Counted from the stretch's first letter, positions 1 to 9,638 are shown. The stretch is DNA of 64,000 nucleotides from Beggiatoa leptomitoformis (GCF_001305575.3 NZ_CP012373.2:1736001-1800000); one strand, 5' to 3'. The notes: generated by a model from the letters alone, not told the origin. Program-made: numbers and translations.

Positions 1-1
1 A

Positions 2-1000
2 GGTAGAAATGGCAGAACTGCGATTATTATTGGTGCTGACACGCTAGGAATAGAGTTTGCTAAAACATTATTAGAACGTCCAGAAACAGGCATACGCTTA
101 TACGGTTTTTGTGACGACTTTAAACCCGTAACAGAACAGCCGCTGATAATCAACACCACAATAAATTGTTTAGGCACGCCAGATGTTGCCTTAGAACTTG
201 CCAGAACAGGTGCAATCGACCTTGTTTATATTGCACTTCCTATGAAAGCTGAGACCCGCATACAAGAGTTAGTAACCGCTTTTGCAGATGCAACCGCTTC
301 TGTTTATATCCTCCTTCCAGACTTATTCATGCTAGAAATGCTTCATGCGCGACTTGTTAATTTTGGCGATTTTTCTGCGGTTAGCATTTATGAAACCCCC
401 TTTTCAGGCTATGGTGCATGGATAAAACGCCTAGAAGACATGCTATTAGCCAGTTTTATCCTGACACTAATCAGCATACCCATGCTTGTCATTGCCTGTT
501 TAATCAGATTTACCTCTAAAGGTGAAATTCTCTTTAAACAATATCGCTATGGATTAAATGGTGAAGTCATTGAAGTTTGGAAATTTCGCACTATGCATGT
601 TTGTGAAAATGGCGAACAAGTCACCCAAGCGCAACGTAATGACCCACGTATTACCGCGTTGGGTGGTTTTTTACGTCGGACATCACTAGACGAACTACCA
701 CAGTTTATTAATGTCTTACAAGGACGTATGTCCATTGTAGGCCCTCGCCCACATGCTGTTGCGCATAATGAACAATACCGCAAACTGATTCCCCGCTACA
801 TGTTACGTCACAAAGTAAAACCCGGAATTACAGGCTGGGCGCAAATCAATGGCTGGCGTGGTGAAACAGACACCTTAGAAAAAATGGCAAAACGGGTAGA
901 GTACGATTTAGAATACATCCGCAACTGGTCAGTTTGGTTAGACTTAGAAATTATTTTTGCGACCATTTATAAAGGCTTTCTTAACAAAAACGCCTACTAA
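2..1000 (+). CDS. Undecaprenyl-phosphate sugar phosphotransferase (WcaJ/CpsE type), 5'-truncated by the window edge
   Basis: The reading frame is open from base 2, so the gene begins outside the window; the ATG at 242 is internal. The visible 332 residues start in the N-terminal nucleotide-binding-like region (ending LVYIALPM). One membrane segment (about residues 148-169 of the visible part) follows, then the cytosolic sugar-transferase domain with the family motifs KFRTM, RRTSLDELPQ, VGPRP and PGITGWAQ. Enzymes of this family move a sugar-1-phosphate from a UDP-sugar onto undecaprenyl phosphate at the inner membrane, the first step of exopolysaccharide or capsule repeat synthesis. The next gene, a UDP-glucuronate epimerase, fits that role. 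The sugar specificity cannot be read from sequence. Confidence 0.9.
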   Translation, partial: GRNGRTAIIIGADTLGIEFAKTLLERPETGIRLYGFCDDFKPVTEQPLIINTTINCLGTPDVALELARTGAIDLVYIALPMKAETRIQELVTAFADATASVYILLPDLFMLEMLHARLVNFGDFSAVSIYETPFSGYGAWIKRLEDMLLASFILTLISIPMLVIACLIRFTSKGEILFKQYRYGLNGEVIEVWKFRTMHVCENGEQVTQAQRNDPRITALGGFLRRTSLDELPQFINVLQGRMSIVGPRPHAVAHNEQYRKLIPRYMLRHKVKPGITGWAQINGWRGETDTLEKMAKRVEYDLEYIRNWSVWLDLEIIFATIYKGFLNKNAY

Positions 1001-1019
1001 CCGTACAGGATATTATCTC

Positions 1020-2039
1020 TTGAAAATATTAGTGACAGGCGCAGCAGGCTTTATTGGCTTTCATCTCGTTTCCCGTTTAATCACGCACGGTGATGACATT
1101 GTTGGTTTGGATAACCTCAATGATTACTATGATATTCGTCTAAAACAAGGACGGCTGAATGCAACAGGCATTCAAAACCCATCGTATAATACGTTTGTCG
1201 CTAGCACACTTGCACCCAATTATCGCTTTATCCAACTTAATTTAGAAGATAATGCCGCACTGCAAATCCTGTTTACCCAAGAAAAATTCGACATCGTTGT
1301 GAATCTTGCTGCACAAGCGGGTGTACGTTATTCCTTAGAAAACCCAAGTAGTTATATAAGTAGTAATATTGTTGGGTTTATGAATCTGTTAGAAGCCTGT
1401 CGCCATCATCCCGTGCAACATCTAGTTTATGCCAGTAGCTCCAGTGTTTATGGACTTAATAGCAAAATTCCCTTTTCTACTCAAGATAATACCGACCACC
1501 CTGCCAGTTTATATGCAGCCAGTAAAAAAGCCAATGAACTCATGGCGCATACTTATTCTCACCTCTACCAGTTACCAACAACGGGACTGCGTTTTTTTAC
1601 TGTTTATGGTGAATGGGGCAGACCTGACATGGCTTATTTTTCCTTTACCCAAGCTATCTTAGCAGGACAACCCATTAATATTTATAATAATGGTAATATG
1701 CAACGGGATTTTACTTATATTGCGGATATTATCGAGGGATTAATGCGCGTTTTAGACCATCCGCCTGAACAAACAACCGCTACTATCCCCTATCGCTTAT
1801 ACAATATTGGAAATAATCAACCCGTTAAATTGCTGGATTTTATTCAAGTCTTAGAGCAAATTTTGGGAAAAACCGCTAAGAAAAACTACTTGCCTATGCA
1901 GGCGGGAGATGTTGTTATCACTTACGCAGATATTGATGATTTAATCCATGATTTTGCTTATAAACCACAAACTAAGATAGCCGAAGGGTTACAACGGTTT
2001 GTTGCGTGGTATCAGGGTTTTTATGCAGAAACCGTATAG
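1020..2039 (+). CDS. UDP-glucuronate 4-epimerase (NAD-dependent epimerase/dehydratase)
   Basis: This is a 339-residue extended SDR that interconverts UDP-glucuronate and UDP-galacturonate for surface polysaccharide. The NAD-binding GxxGxxG is at residues 7-13 (GAAGFIG). ASSSSVYG and the catalytic YAASK (YxxxK) follow, and RFFTVYGEWGRPDMA is typical of the glucuronate epimerase branch rather than GalE. I chose the TTG at 1020: the protein then starts MKILVTG as the family does, and CAGGA lies 9 bases upstream. The ATG at 957 would overlap the previous gene by 44 bases and add a non-conserved tail. It is probably co-transcribed with the transferase. Confidence 0.88.
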   Translation: MKILVTGAAGFIGFHLVSRLITHGDDIVGLDNLNDYYDIRLKQGRLNATGIQNPSYNTFVASTLAPNYRFIQLNLEDNAALQILFTQEKFDIVVNLAAQAGVRYSLENPSSYISSNIVGFMNLLEACRHHPVQHLVYASSSSVYGLNSKIPFSTQDNTDHPASLYAASKKANELMAHTYSHLYQLPTTGLRFFTVYGEWGRPDMAYFSFTQAILAGQPINIYNNGNMQRDFTYIADIIEGLMRVLDHPPEQTTATIPYRLYNIGNNQPVKLLDFIQVLEQILGKTAKKNYLPMQAGDVVITYADIDDLIHDFAYKPQTKIAEGLQRFVAWYQGFYAETV

Positions 2040-2266
2040 AGAATAAACATAAGTGCTGAACATAAAATAATAAACACAATAATTAACTAAATCAGGATTT
2101 GGCGATTTAAGCGGGATAAAAAATAATAGCCTTGATAATCCAGTCAATTCTAATTAAGACAGTCTCACATTAAGAAAAAGACTTATCCTTAGCATTTTAT
2201 TATTAAAAAACTTCTTGCCTAATAAACTGTTGCAAGAGATTTACTATTTATTTAGGATTATTCCGT

Positions 2267-3412
2267 TCAGTCATTTTCTGGATAACGAGGTAATTGTACA
2301 GTGAAAGCACTGCCTTGACCTAGTATGCTTTTTACATAGACTTCGCCATTCATTGCCTGACACAGTTGTTTACACAGCGTTAAACCGATACCAGAACCGT
2401 CGTATTGGCGAGTGTAGGAATTATCTACTTGGTTAAACGCCTCAAAAATACTAGATAATTTTTCCGCAGGAATACCAATGCCTGTGTCTTTTACCCGAAA
2501 ATAAACGTAGTCTGCCCTGAGTTTGACGGCAAAACAGATTCGTCCTTGTTTGGTAAATTTTATCGCATTGGAAAGTAAATTTTGTAGGATTTGTTGTACA
2601 CGTGTTGCATCAGCGCGCATTGTGCCTACTTTATTAAAGCATCTTACTTCTAAGATATTACCCTTCAAGGTTGGGCGGATAAGAGATACGACATTATTCA
2701 CCATATCATTAACGGTAAATTCGGTAAGCGAGAGTGCTAACGTTTCGGTTTCAATTTTAGAAACATCCAAAATATCACTGACTAATGAAAGTAAATGCTC
2801 TCCCGCCCGTTGAATTTGGTGTAGCTCGTTGCTAAATTCTGCAAGTCCCATATCGGTTAAGTCTTCTTGTAAAAGCTCACCATAGCCTAAAATGGCATTT
2901 AATGGAGTACGTAATTCGTGGCTCATTTTGGCAAGAAAGATACTTTTTGCCTGATTTGCCATTTCAGCAGAAATTCTCGCCACATCCGCAGATTCTTTAG
3001 CATGGAGCAGCTCGGTTTCTATTCGTGAACGTTCTTGAATTTCAGCTTGTAATTGATTATTTTTCTCTTCCAGCTCTTGGGTACGTTCAGTTACTTTTTG
3101 TTCTAAACTGTTTTGTGCATCAACTAATTGCATTTCAAATAAATCAGCATGTTCAGTAATAACATCTAAGGATATTTCCAGCTTTTTTTTATTTTTAGCG
3201 AGAATATCTACTTGTTGTCGTAATTGTGTTATTTCTGCCGTGACTAACTGCTGTTCTTTAAGTTCTCTTAGTAAAGATAATTGTTGTGCTTTTAGTGCAT
3301 TTAGTTGAGATTCGAGTTGTAATTTTTCTGCATTTGACTCGTCGAGCTGGTTTTGCAATTCTGCTAGTTGTTTAAATAATGGAGGATTACTTGCAGAAAA
3401 GTCGCCAAACAT
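2267..3412 (-). CDS. Cytosolic coiled-coil sensor histidine kinase
   Basis: The protein has 381 residues and no membrane segment. Residues about 10-150 are a long, Gln/Glu/Leu-rich coiled coil. The HisKA dimerisation and phosphoacceptor region follows (MSHELRTPLN, phospho-His at 165), then a HATPase domain with NLLSNAIKF (N box), DTGIGIP (G1) and GSGIGLTL (G2). No PAS, GAF or receiver domain is visible, so input probably comes through the coiled coil or a partner protein. It is the last gene of an operon with a STAS protein, an ATPase-fold regulator and a SpoIIE-type phosphatase, which suggests the partner-switching proteins feed into it. No cognate response regulator is adjacent. Confidence 0.85.
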   Translation of the reverse strand: MFGDFSASNPPLFKQLAELQNQLDESNAEKLQLESQLNALKAQQLSLLRELKEQQLVTAEITQLRQQVDILAKNKKKLEISLDVITEHADLFEMQLVDAQNSLEQKVTERTQELEEKNNQLQAEIQERSRIETELLHAKESADVARISAEMANQAKSIFLAKMSHELRTPLNAILGYGELLQEDLTDMGLAEFSNELHQIQRAGEHLLSLVSDILDVSKIETETLALSLTEFTVNDMVNNVVSLIRPTLKGNILEVRCFNKVGTMRADATRVQQILQNLLSNAIKFTKQGRICFAVKLRADYVYFRVKDTGIGIPAEKLSSIFEAFNQVDNSYTRQYDGSGIGLTLCKQLCQAMNGEVYVKSILGQGSAFTVQLPRYPEND

Positions 3413-3461
3413 GATGAGAACATCCTTGATATAAAGTAGGTATTGTGGTGAGGTTTATTAA

Positions 3462-3818
3462 TTACTCTAATTTTTCCAGTAAGTGTGGCATTAAACGTTG
3501 CAAATTGGTGGATAATTTTCTTTGCCACGCAACATGTTGTGAACTCAGTAAGGTAACATTGAGTTTTAATTCTTTAATCTCACTGATATACATAACAAAT
3601 TTCGTCATCATGTTGATGCCTGAGCTATTGATAAATTGTAGGCAACGAATATCCAGTGTTAGCGGATTTGGTTCTTGCGTTTCTGCTGCATCTTTGAGTA
3701 GGTTTAAAATAGGTTCATAAGCAGGTGCGCCATTAAGCATCAGTGAACCGCCAAATATGACGCTGGCATCGTCGGGGTGATAAGTCACAGTATATTTATC
3801 ATCTTTGATTTCGTTCAT
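3462..3818 (-). CDS. STAS-domain (anti-anti-sigma-like) regulator
   Basis: A roughly 118-residue single-domain protein. The segment LDIRCLQFINSSGINMM has the shape of the STAS phosphorylation loop, with a Ser-Ser pair where SpoIIAA-like proteins carry the regulated serine. It resembles the small cyanobacterial slr1659 type more than classical SpoIIAA; this is recognition by eye. The frame is open up to 3848, but AAGGA sits just before the ATG pair at 3821 and 3818, and 3818 has the better spacing. It lies between an ATPase-fold protein and a histidine kinase. The expected role is a switch that is phosphorylated by the former and dephosphorylated by the SpoIIE-type phosphatase. Confidence 0.72.
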   Translation of the reverse strand: MNEIKDDKYTVTYHPDDASVIFGGSLMLNGAPAYEPILNLLKDAAETQEPNPLTLDIRCLQFINSSGINMMTKFVMYISEIKELKLNVTLLSSQHVAWQRKLSTNLQRLMPHLLEKLE

Positions 3819-3831
3819 CATAATATCCTTT

Positions 3832-4461
3832 TTATGGTTGGTCTGCATCTAGTGTCACCATTGTTGTAACAGTGACAATATTAGGATCAGTCGCGTGTGG
3901 TTGGAACTTCCAGCCTAGTGTTGCGGCATGGTCACAAATCATACTAAGTAATCCTAAGCCTGAATGGTTTGCATTTTCTGCTTTTGCACTGTCACGCATG
4001 GTTTGCACATAAAGTTCTTCTGGATTGCAGGCTAATAATTGCTCAATATATTGTTGAAATATAGCTGCTTGTTGGGCAGTTGAACTGTTTTTAACGCTGA
4101 AGATGATTTTATCGGTATGCAGTGATAGGGCAATACAAGCGGTATTCTTTCTGAAGGGAATGGATTCATCTTGAAATTTCATTGCATTTTCTAACAATTC
4201 GTTTGCAACATATTTTACAGAATCACGCAAATTAGCGACAAGCAGCTCGTCCACAGATTCCAGATAGGTTTCTTGTTTGCTGACATAAAATACGCGGAAA
4301 TAATCAGCAATAAAATCGGCAGACAATCCGTTATTTTCCCAGCGTTTTTTTAGTGGTGCATAAGTCGGAGAAAAGCCGATGGTTAAATACTCTATATATT
4401 CTGGTAACTCCTCAAAAAACGTTCCAAAAATTCTACTGGGTGATGCGTTGTTATTTCCCAT
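3832..4461 (-). CDS. ATPase-fold regulator (SiaB/DUF6272-like, partner of the STAS protein)
   Basis: The protein has 209 residues and no signal peptide or membrane segment. ANELLENAMKF is a GHKL-type N box, and HSGLGLLSM resembles the G2 loop of the anti-sigma kinase family (SpoIIAB, RsbW, SiaB). The remainder is divergent. By analogy with SiaB of Pseudomonas it would phosphorylate the adjacent STAS protein. The stop lies a few bases before the STAS start, so translation is probably coupled. Assignment as a kinase is inference; some members of this fold act only as binding proteins. Confidence 0.7.
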   Translation of the reverse strand: MGNNNASPSRIFGTFFEELPEYIEYLTIGFSPTYAPLKKRWENNGLSADFIADYFRVFYVSKQETYLESVDELLVANLRDSVKYVANELLENAMKFQDESIPFRKNTACIALSLHTDKIIFSVKNSSTAQQAAIFQQYIEQLLACNPEELYVQTMRDSAKAENANHSGLGLLSMICDHAATLGWKFQPHATDPNIVTVTTMVTLDADQP

Positions 4462-4528
4462 AAAACATGCTCTCTTTATCTAGCCTAAGTTTAATAACCA
4501 TTTTTTACCTGTGTCTTTATTCAACATT

Positions 4529-6082
4529 TTACGCCATACGTTTTATTACCAACAGAGTAATATCGTCAGCTATTTTATAGCCGTTAATATGACGTAATAC
4601 GTCTGAAATAATGGCTTGTTGAATTTTCTTGGCGGATAGTTGCCAATGCGCTTGTATAACATCACAAAGACGTTCTAGTCCGAAAAGATTACCCTCATCA
4701 TCTCGCGCTTCTGTAATCCCATCGGTATAAAGCACAATCCCTTCACCAATCGCAAGGTTTAGTTCTTCTGATACGAGAAAATCACTAATTTCACGTACTA
4801 AACCGACCATAAATCCCAAATTGAGGGTATCAATACATTCTACTTTACCATTTTGCCTGACAAGTAAGATATCTTCGTGTTGTCCTACAAAACGCAATAC
4901 ACCCGCTTCATAATCGAGCAGAGTAAGGGTTAAATTTTTGTCGGACTGCATACGGTGTACATTGTCAAACACGGCGCGGTTAAGAATAGCTAAAAAGGCT
5001 TTAGGGTCGGTCACATTATTAGTGAGCAATGTACGTACTGCCATTTGCACCATTAGCATAACCACGCCACTTTCTAGACCATGTCCTGTTACATCGCCAA
5101 TTCCAATTTTTACCCGTCCATCATGTTGTAATACATCATAATAATCGCCACCAACCTCGTCTGCAGGTTCCATAAAGCCCGCAATATCTAATCCTTCAAC
5201 CTGTTGCAATTCATTGGTTGTTGGTAAGACCATTTGTTGTAACCGGCGCGTAATATCCAGTTCTGCCCCCATGCGGCTATTTTCTTCGGTCAATTGTTTA
5301 TTAAGAATACGAATTTCTTGGTCGCGTGCGGCAATATTTGCCAACATCTCGTTAAAGCCATCAATTAATTTGCCAATTTCGTCATTCACTGTTTTTGGAG
5401 CACGTAAGGTGTAGTTTTTTTCGCGTGTCACCGTTGTCATCACATGTAATAGATTATAAACAGGTTGTGTAATAATATTTTGTAAATAGCCTGCAAGTAA
5501 TGAGGTAAGAATAAGAGAGATGAACATTACACCAAACACGGTGACGATATATAAGTATAAACGTTGTTGAAATCCTGTTAAATCAGACTGTATGAAAAGA
5601 ATTCCAATAGGATTTCGTTCTTGGATTATTTTTGAGAAGACATTAACGTGGTTATCATGTGCAGTAAAACTGTCTTGCAGTTCTGCTAAATTCATCAATG
5701 ACCTATTTTGGGTATCTGCAAAATAACGTTGGATAAAATTATTATTAATACCTTCAACATGTTTAGCATCCTTTCGGTAGTAGCTTGCAAATAATTTACC
5801 TTCCATTGTAAAAACATGTGCTTCTGTAATATTAGTTTTTACAGCAAGCGAAGACAACACATCAACGACTAAATGGTCATCATTAAATGCAAGTCCTGAC
5901 GTGCTATTGCTATTAATAATCGTGGCTAACGCAAACAAATCTGTTTCAAGATTTTTCTCCAATGATTTATATTCATTAATAATTAATCCAATGGAGGTAA
6001 GTAATAATAAAAAAAGACTAACAACCAGAATAATAGCACTGAGTTTTCCTCGAATTGAAAGATTGTTCAGCAATGCTCTCAT
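4529..6082 (-). CDS. Membrane HAMP-SpoIIE (PP2C-type) protein phosphatase
   Basis: The protein has 517 residues. An N-terminal membrane segment (about 14-36), a periplasmic sensor of about 140 residues and a second membrane segment (about 176-198) precede a HAMP domain and short coiled coil. The C-terminal SpoIIE-type PP2C domain (about 295-515) carries the metal-binding motifs GGDYYD, GDVTGHGLESG, YTDGITEA and DDITLLV. It matches the layout of SiaA/RsbU-type phosphatases, which dephosphorylate a STAS antagonist in response to an outside signal. It heads the operon; AGGAA lies about 10 bases before the ATG. The periplasmic region shows no domain I can name, so the signal is unknown. Confidence 0.88.
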   Translation of the reverse strand: MRALLNNLSIRGKLSAIILVVSLFLLLLTSIGLIINEYKSLEKNLETDLFALATIINSNSTSGLAFNDDHLVVDVLSSLAVKTNITEAHVFTMEGKLFASYYRKDAKHVEGINNNFIQRYFADTQNRSLMNLAELQDSFTAHDNHVNVFSKIIQERNPIGILFIQSDLTGFQQRLYLYIVTVFGVMFISLILTSLLAGYLQNIITQPVYNLLHVMTTVTREKNYTLRAPKTVNDEIGKLIDGFNEMLANIAARDQEIRILNKQLTEENSRMGAELDITRRLQQMVLPTTNELQQVEGLDIAGFMEPADEVGGDYYDVLQHDGRVKIGIGDVTGHGLESGVVMLMVQMAVRTLLTNNVTDPKAFLAILNRAVFDNVHRMQSDKNLTLTLLDYEAGVLRFVGQHEDILLVRQNGKVECIDTLNLGFMVGLVREISDFLVSEELNLAIGEGIVLYTDGITEARDDEGNLFGLERLCDVIQAHWQLSAKKIQQAIISDVLRHINGYKIADDITLLVIKRMA

Positions 6083-6228
6083 TGTGAAATATTCCTAACG
6101 TAATGAATAAAGTGTAAAACAAGAAACAATGCTTTGAACTGAGGAGAGATAAACAAGAGGGGCTTAAGAGATAAATAAATAAGGAAATTGATCAACACGA
6201 CCGATATTTTAAATATTTCTTGTATATT

Positions 6229-8052
6229 CTACGATTTATTCAATGCACGCACACGCATTTCCATGGGTGGCACTTCTTTCGAATCAATATGAATATCTAG
6301 CAATGTTGGACCATTATGTGTTGCAATAGCTTTATAGTCCAATTGTTGCATATCATTCAGGGTGCGAATCGTATAAGCCTGTGCGCCTACTGCCCTTGCC
6401 ATCATCGCGAAATCTACGGGCGGTAATTTGAATCCTATCATTTCAGCCCCCGTTAAGCGTTGTCCATGCATCACCATACCCAGTGCTTGATCATTTAAAA
6501 TGACAAACACGATGGTTAATTGCTGTTCTACAGCAACAGTGATTTCTTGCCCACTCATTAAATAACTACCATCGCCAGTAATACAGACTACCAATTTACT
6601 GGGCGTTGCTAATGCCGTTCCTATCGACGCACCAATTGCCCAACCCATACTCCCAAAAGCCATTGATACCTGATAACGCCCCTCTACTTTTGGAAATAAA
6701 TAATGCGTTGTCCACGCGAAACTATTGCCTGTATCCGCCAAAAAACGGGTTTCTGATGGAAAATTTAAAGTCAACTCACACATCAATCGTTGAGGCTTAA
6801 TTGGTAATGTAATTGCGTCGGGATATTGTCTATATTTTTCAGGTGCGTTAATCTCAATATGACGTGGCGCACAAGCCTGCCCCAGTGTGCGACGTTCTAT
6901 ATCGCAAGACAACACATTTGATGGTTCTCCCCCCACTTTAGGTAACGCAATCTGATGCGTCGTGATGTGTTTCTCTAGTCTATGATGTAACTTATTAAAG
7001 ATAGCTGTCAATCGCCCACAGACATGTAAACAAGCCATATAAGAGCGGGAAAAATATTTTGGTGTATGATGAACATGCACTAATTTATTATTCATCAATA
7101 ATTTATCCCAACCATCTGTTGACCACTCACCCAAACTCGTTCCAATCGCTAATATTAAACCAACTGACTTATCAGCCAGTGCCTTACGCGCACTCAAATG
7201 TCCTGCAAACCCAAATACGCCACGATACAACGGATGATTTGAATTTATCCACGTTTTACCTTCGGGTGTTGTCACCATTAGTGCGTTCAATAATTCAGAT
7301 AGTTTAACTATTTGGTCAATAGCACCTTCACAATCGCTACCAATCAAAAACACAATTTTCTTCTGCTTCTTGAGCAAGTCAATTAACCGATTAAAAAGTC
7401 TATCTAATGCACTCTCATCAATAAATGTAGAATCCAACAAATTAGCCAGTAAAACTAATCTGCCATCAAACTCATATTGTTTTTCCGTTTCGTACTCTTC
7501 ACTTTCAATATCATTACTAACTACAAACTTAAATACATCAATAGGAACACTCAAATGTGCAGGACCTTGAGGATGACGTAAAGCCGCTGTAATCGCGTCT
7601 AGCAACTTACCTTCAAACTGATCAGGGTGAGAAATAATGCTACTGTAATTAGTACACTGATCGAACATTGATTGTGTATCCAACCCATCAGGAGATGACT
7701 CTTGAAATGAGCCTTTGCCAAAATTAGATAAGATTGTTTGTGCCGTAATAACCAACATAGGCGTATGGCTCAAATAAGCCGAAGCAACGCCCGTGATTAA
7801 ATTAGTCGTACCTGGACCTGTTGTCGCGCAGCAAACGCCGAGTTTACCTGTTTCACGAGCATAACCATCCGCCATAAATGCGGCCCCTGTTTCATGCCGA
7901 GCAACAATTGCTTTTGGCCAATCAGCTCCTTTAAGCTGACCACGCGCTAAAGCATCATACAAAGGCGCAATCGCTCCTCCAGGAATTCCAAAGACATATT
8001 GAACTCCAATTTTTTTGAGATATCTAACAGCTAAATCGGCTAAAGTTGGCAT
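6229..8052 (-). CDS. Thiamine-diphosphate-dependent enzyme of the acetolactate synthase/pyruvate oxidase family
   Basis: A 607-residue protein with the three-domain ThDP architecture. The N-terminal Pyr domain has the catalytic glutamate at 54 (ARHETGAAFMADGYA) and TGPGTTN. A central FAD/UDP-like domain follows, and the C-terminal PP domain carries GDGSYLMSGQE with the NDQALGMV metal-binding loop. It could be an IlvB-like carboligase, an oxidase, an oxalyl-CoA-type decarboxylase or another 2-oxoacid decarboxylase. It has no IlvH regulatory partner beside it and is followed upstream on the same strand by an SDR and a methyltransferase, so routine valine/isoleucine synthesis is unlikely to be its job. 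The substrate is not predictable from sequence alone. Confidence 0.8.
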   Translation of the reverse strand: MPTLADLAVRYLKKIGVQYVFGIPGGAIAPLYDALARGQLKGADWPKAIVARHETGAAFMADGYARETGKLGVCCATTGPGTTNLITGVASAYLSHTPMLVITAQTILSNFGKGSFQESSPDGLDTQSMFDQCTNYSSIISHPDQFEGKLLDAITAALRHPQGPAHLSVPIDVFKFVVSNDIESEEYETEKQYEFDGRLVLLANLLDSTFIDESALDRLFNRLIDLLKKQKKIVFLIGSDCEGAIDQIVKLSELLNALMVTTPEGKTWINSNHPLYRGVFGFAGHLSARKALADKSVGLILAIGTSLGEWSTDGWDKLLMNNKLVHVHHTPKYFSRSYMACLHVCGRLTAIFNKLHHRLEKHITTHQIALPKVGGEPSNVLSCDIERRTLGQACAPRHIEINAPEKYRQYPDAITLPIKPQRLMCELTLNFPSETRFLADTGNSFAWTTHYLFPKVEGRYQVSMAFGSMGWAIGASIGTALATPSKLVVCITGDGSYLMSGQEITVAVEQQLTIVFVILNDQALGMVMHGQRLTGAEMIGFKLPPVDFAMMARAVGAQAYTIRTLNDMQQLDYKAIATHNGPTLLDIHIDSKEVPPMEMRVRALNKS

Positions 8053-8109
8053 GGTTTGGTGTTTCTCTAGTGCATCTGAATAGAAGTAAAAAATTATATA
8101 CGTTATAAA

Positions 8110-8835
8110 TTAAACAACACTCACACCGCCGTCAACGGTCCATATACTACCTGTTACATAAGTCGCCTCAAGTTGTGCAACGATAACATGTGCAACCTCT
8201 TCAGGTTTTCCAATACGTCCCAACGGAATTTCACTAGCTAACAATCTTTTAAATTCTGTTGCCGCCTCTGGACTACTACCTGCCTTATCAAACATAGGTG
8301 TATCAATAGGCCCTGGTGCAACCGCATTGATACGTATCCCCTTGGGTGTCAATTCTGTAACCATATTACACACAAAGGCATTGACTGCACCTTTTGTTGC
8401 AGCATATAAACATAAGTTAGATTTTTCCATTGTTTGCGCAACAACCGATGAAACGATACTGATGTTTCCCTGTCGTTTTTCTAATGCAGGGAGTAATTCC
8501 TTTATTAAAAAAATAGGACCCCAAACATTCGTGCTAAAGGACTCAAAAAAGTCTGTCCATTTGATGTCAGGAATGGGTATAGGTTTCGCAACTCCCGCAT
8601 TACAAACAAGTACATCTAAGCCAGTTTCTAAAAAAGGAATTGCTAATTTTTGTAAGTCTTCAGGTTTAGACATATCAGCAAACAAAGATGTTACACCCAG
8701 TTCATTAGCCGTTTTTTGAAGTCTATTTGCATCACGACCAGAAATAAAAACGTCATAGCCTTTTTCTTTTAAAAGCTTCGCAGTTGCATGACCAATTCCT
8801 GAATTACCACCTGTCACTAGTGCTATTTTTTTCAT
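8110..8835 (-). CDS. Short-chain dehydrogenase/reductase (SDR)
   Basis: A 241-residue classical SDR. The dinucleotide-binding motif is TGGNSGIG (residues 8-15), followed by NAGVAKP. The catalytic Ser (SIVSSVVA) and YAATK (YxxxK) are both present, and the C-terminus VTGSIWTVDGG is typical. It should reduce a ketone or oxidise a secondary alcohol with NAD(P)H. It starts 57 bases upstream of the ThDP-enzyme gene on the same strand. A plausible job is reduction of the 2-hydroxyketone or diketone made by that enzyme, but this is inference from position. Confidence 0.85.
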   Translation of the reverse strand: MKKIALVTGGNSGIGHATAKLLKEKGYDVFISGRDANRLQKTANELGVTSLFADMSKPEDLQKLAIPFLETGLDVLVCNAGVAKPIPIPDIKWTDFFESFSTNVWGPIFLIKELLPALEKRQGNISIVSSVVAQTMEKSNLCLYAATKGAVNAFVCNMVTELTPKGIRINAVAPGPIDTPMFDKAGSSPEAATEFKRLLASEIPLGRIGKPEEVAHVIVAQLEATYVTGSIWTVDGGVSVV

Positions 8836-8915
8836 TAAATTACACTTCTACTCAAAATGTGATGGTACATCACATTATCCATTGATACGATAATTCTAGC
8901 TTGAGTGAACAACAT

Positions 8916-9638
8916 CTATAAACCCAAGTGATTTTTCAAAACAATTACTTGATGTGCCGAATATTTACTGACGTTCTGACAGCTAGAAAACCCTGCTTGC
9001 TTTGCCATAAACTCAAGTGTACTGGCTGTTTCTACAAAATCATTTTCCATTACATGACAACAAACTAGCTCTTTTTCCTCTGGTCTTATACCTTGCCATT
9101 CATTCCTTATGTGATAGCAATACCGTTGTAAATAAGTTGGGAGGTCTTCATTTTCTTCTCTCATCGCGTCAACCAATAGTAATATTCCATTTTTACTAAG
9201 GCGTTTAATAACGGATTGAAAAAAGTAGCTTTTTTCTTCATAAGACAAATGATGTATTGCAAAACTAGAAAAAATAACATCATACTGACGTTTGGTATTT
9301 TGCAGTGCTTGCAACAAATCTATTTTATGCAATTCTACAGGGCAGGCTAACAGACTAAGATTTTTCTCTGCCAATTCCAGTGCTGTTGCAGAAAGATCAA
9401 CTCCACAATAATACGTTATGGGTAGATTCACTAATATGGGTGCCGAATAAGTAGCATCCCCACAGCCCAAGTCCAAAAAAGAGAATTCATCCTCTAATTC
9501 ACTTAAAACACGAGCTACATCAGTGTATATTTCACGATGTGATAGGTTATTAGCAGTGACAACACGATGATAAATACTCCAAACATCCATAGTACCAAAA
9601 TAGTCTTCTACACTTTTAATATCTTCCACGTTTTCCAT
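8916..9638 (-). CDS. Class I SAM-dependent methyltransferase
   Basis: About 240 residues with a Rossmann methyltransferase core: FLDLGCGDATYS is motif I, GVDLSATALELA is motif II, and FSSFAIHHL precedes the substrate loop. It is probably a small-molecule methylase. The start is uncertain. The frame is open from a GTG at 9644, an ATG lies at 9638, and a GGTGGAG ribosome site sits immediately before that ATG, which would give better spacing for the GTG at 9629. It is the first gene of a same-strand group with the SDR and ThDP enzyme and may decorate their product. Confidence 0.78.
   Translation of the reverse strand: MENVEDIKSVEDYFGTMDVWSIYHRVVTANNLSHREIYTDVARVLSELEDEFSFLDLGCGDATYSAPILVNLPITYYCGVDLSATALELAEKNLSLLACPVELHKIDLLQALQNTKRQYDVIFSSFAIHHLSYEEKSYFFQSVIKRLSKNGILLLVDAMREENEDLPTYLQRYCYHIRNEWQGIRPEEKELVCCHVMENDFVETASTLEFMAKQAGFSSCQNVSKYSAHQVIVLKNHLGL

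Noticed and set aside
957-1019. Upstream ATG for the UDP-glucuronate epimerase
   Set aside because: It overlaps the previous gene and adds a 21-residue non-conserved tail; the TTG at 1020 has a ribosome site and gives the family N-terminus.
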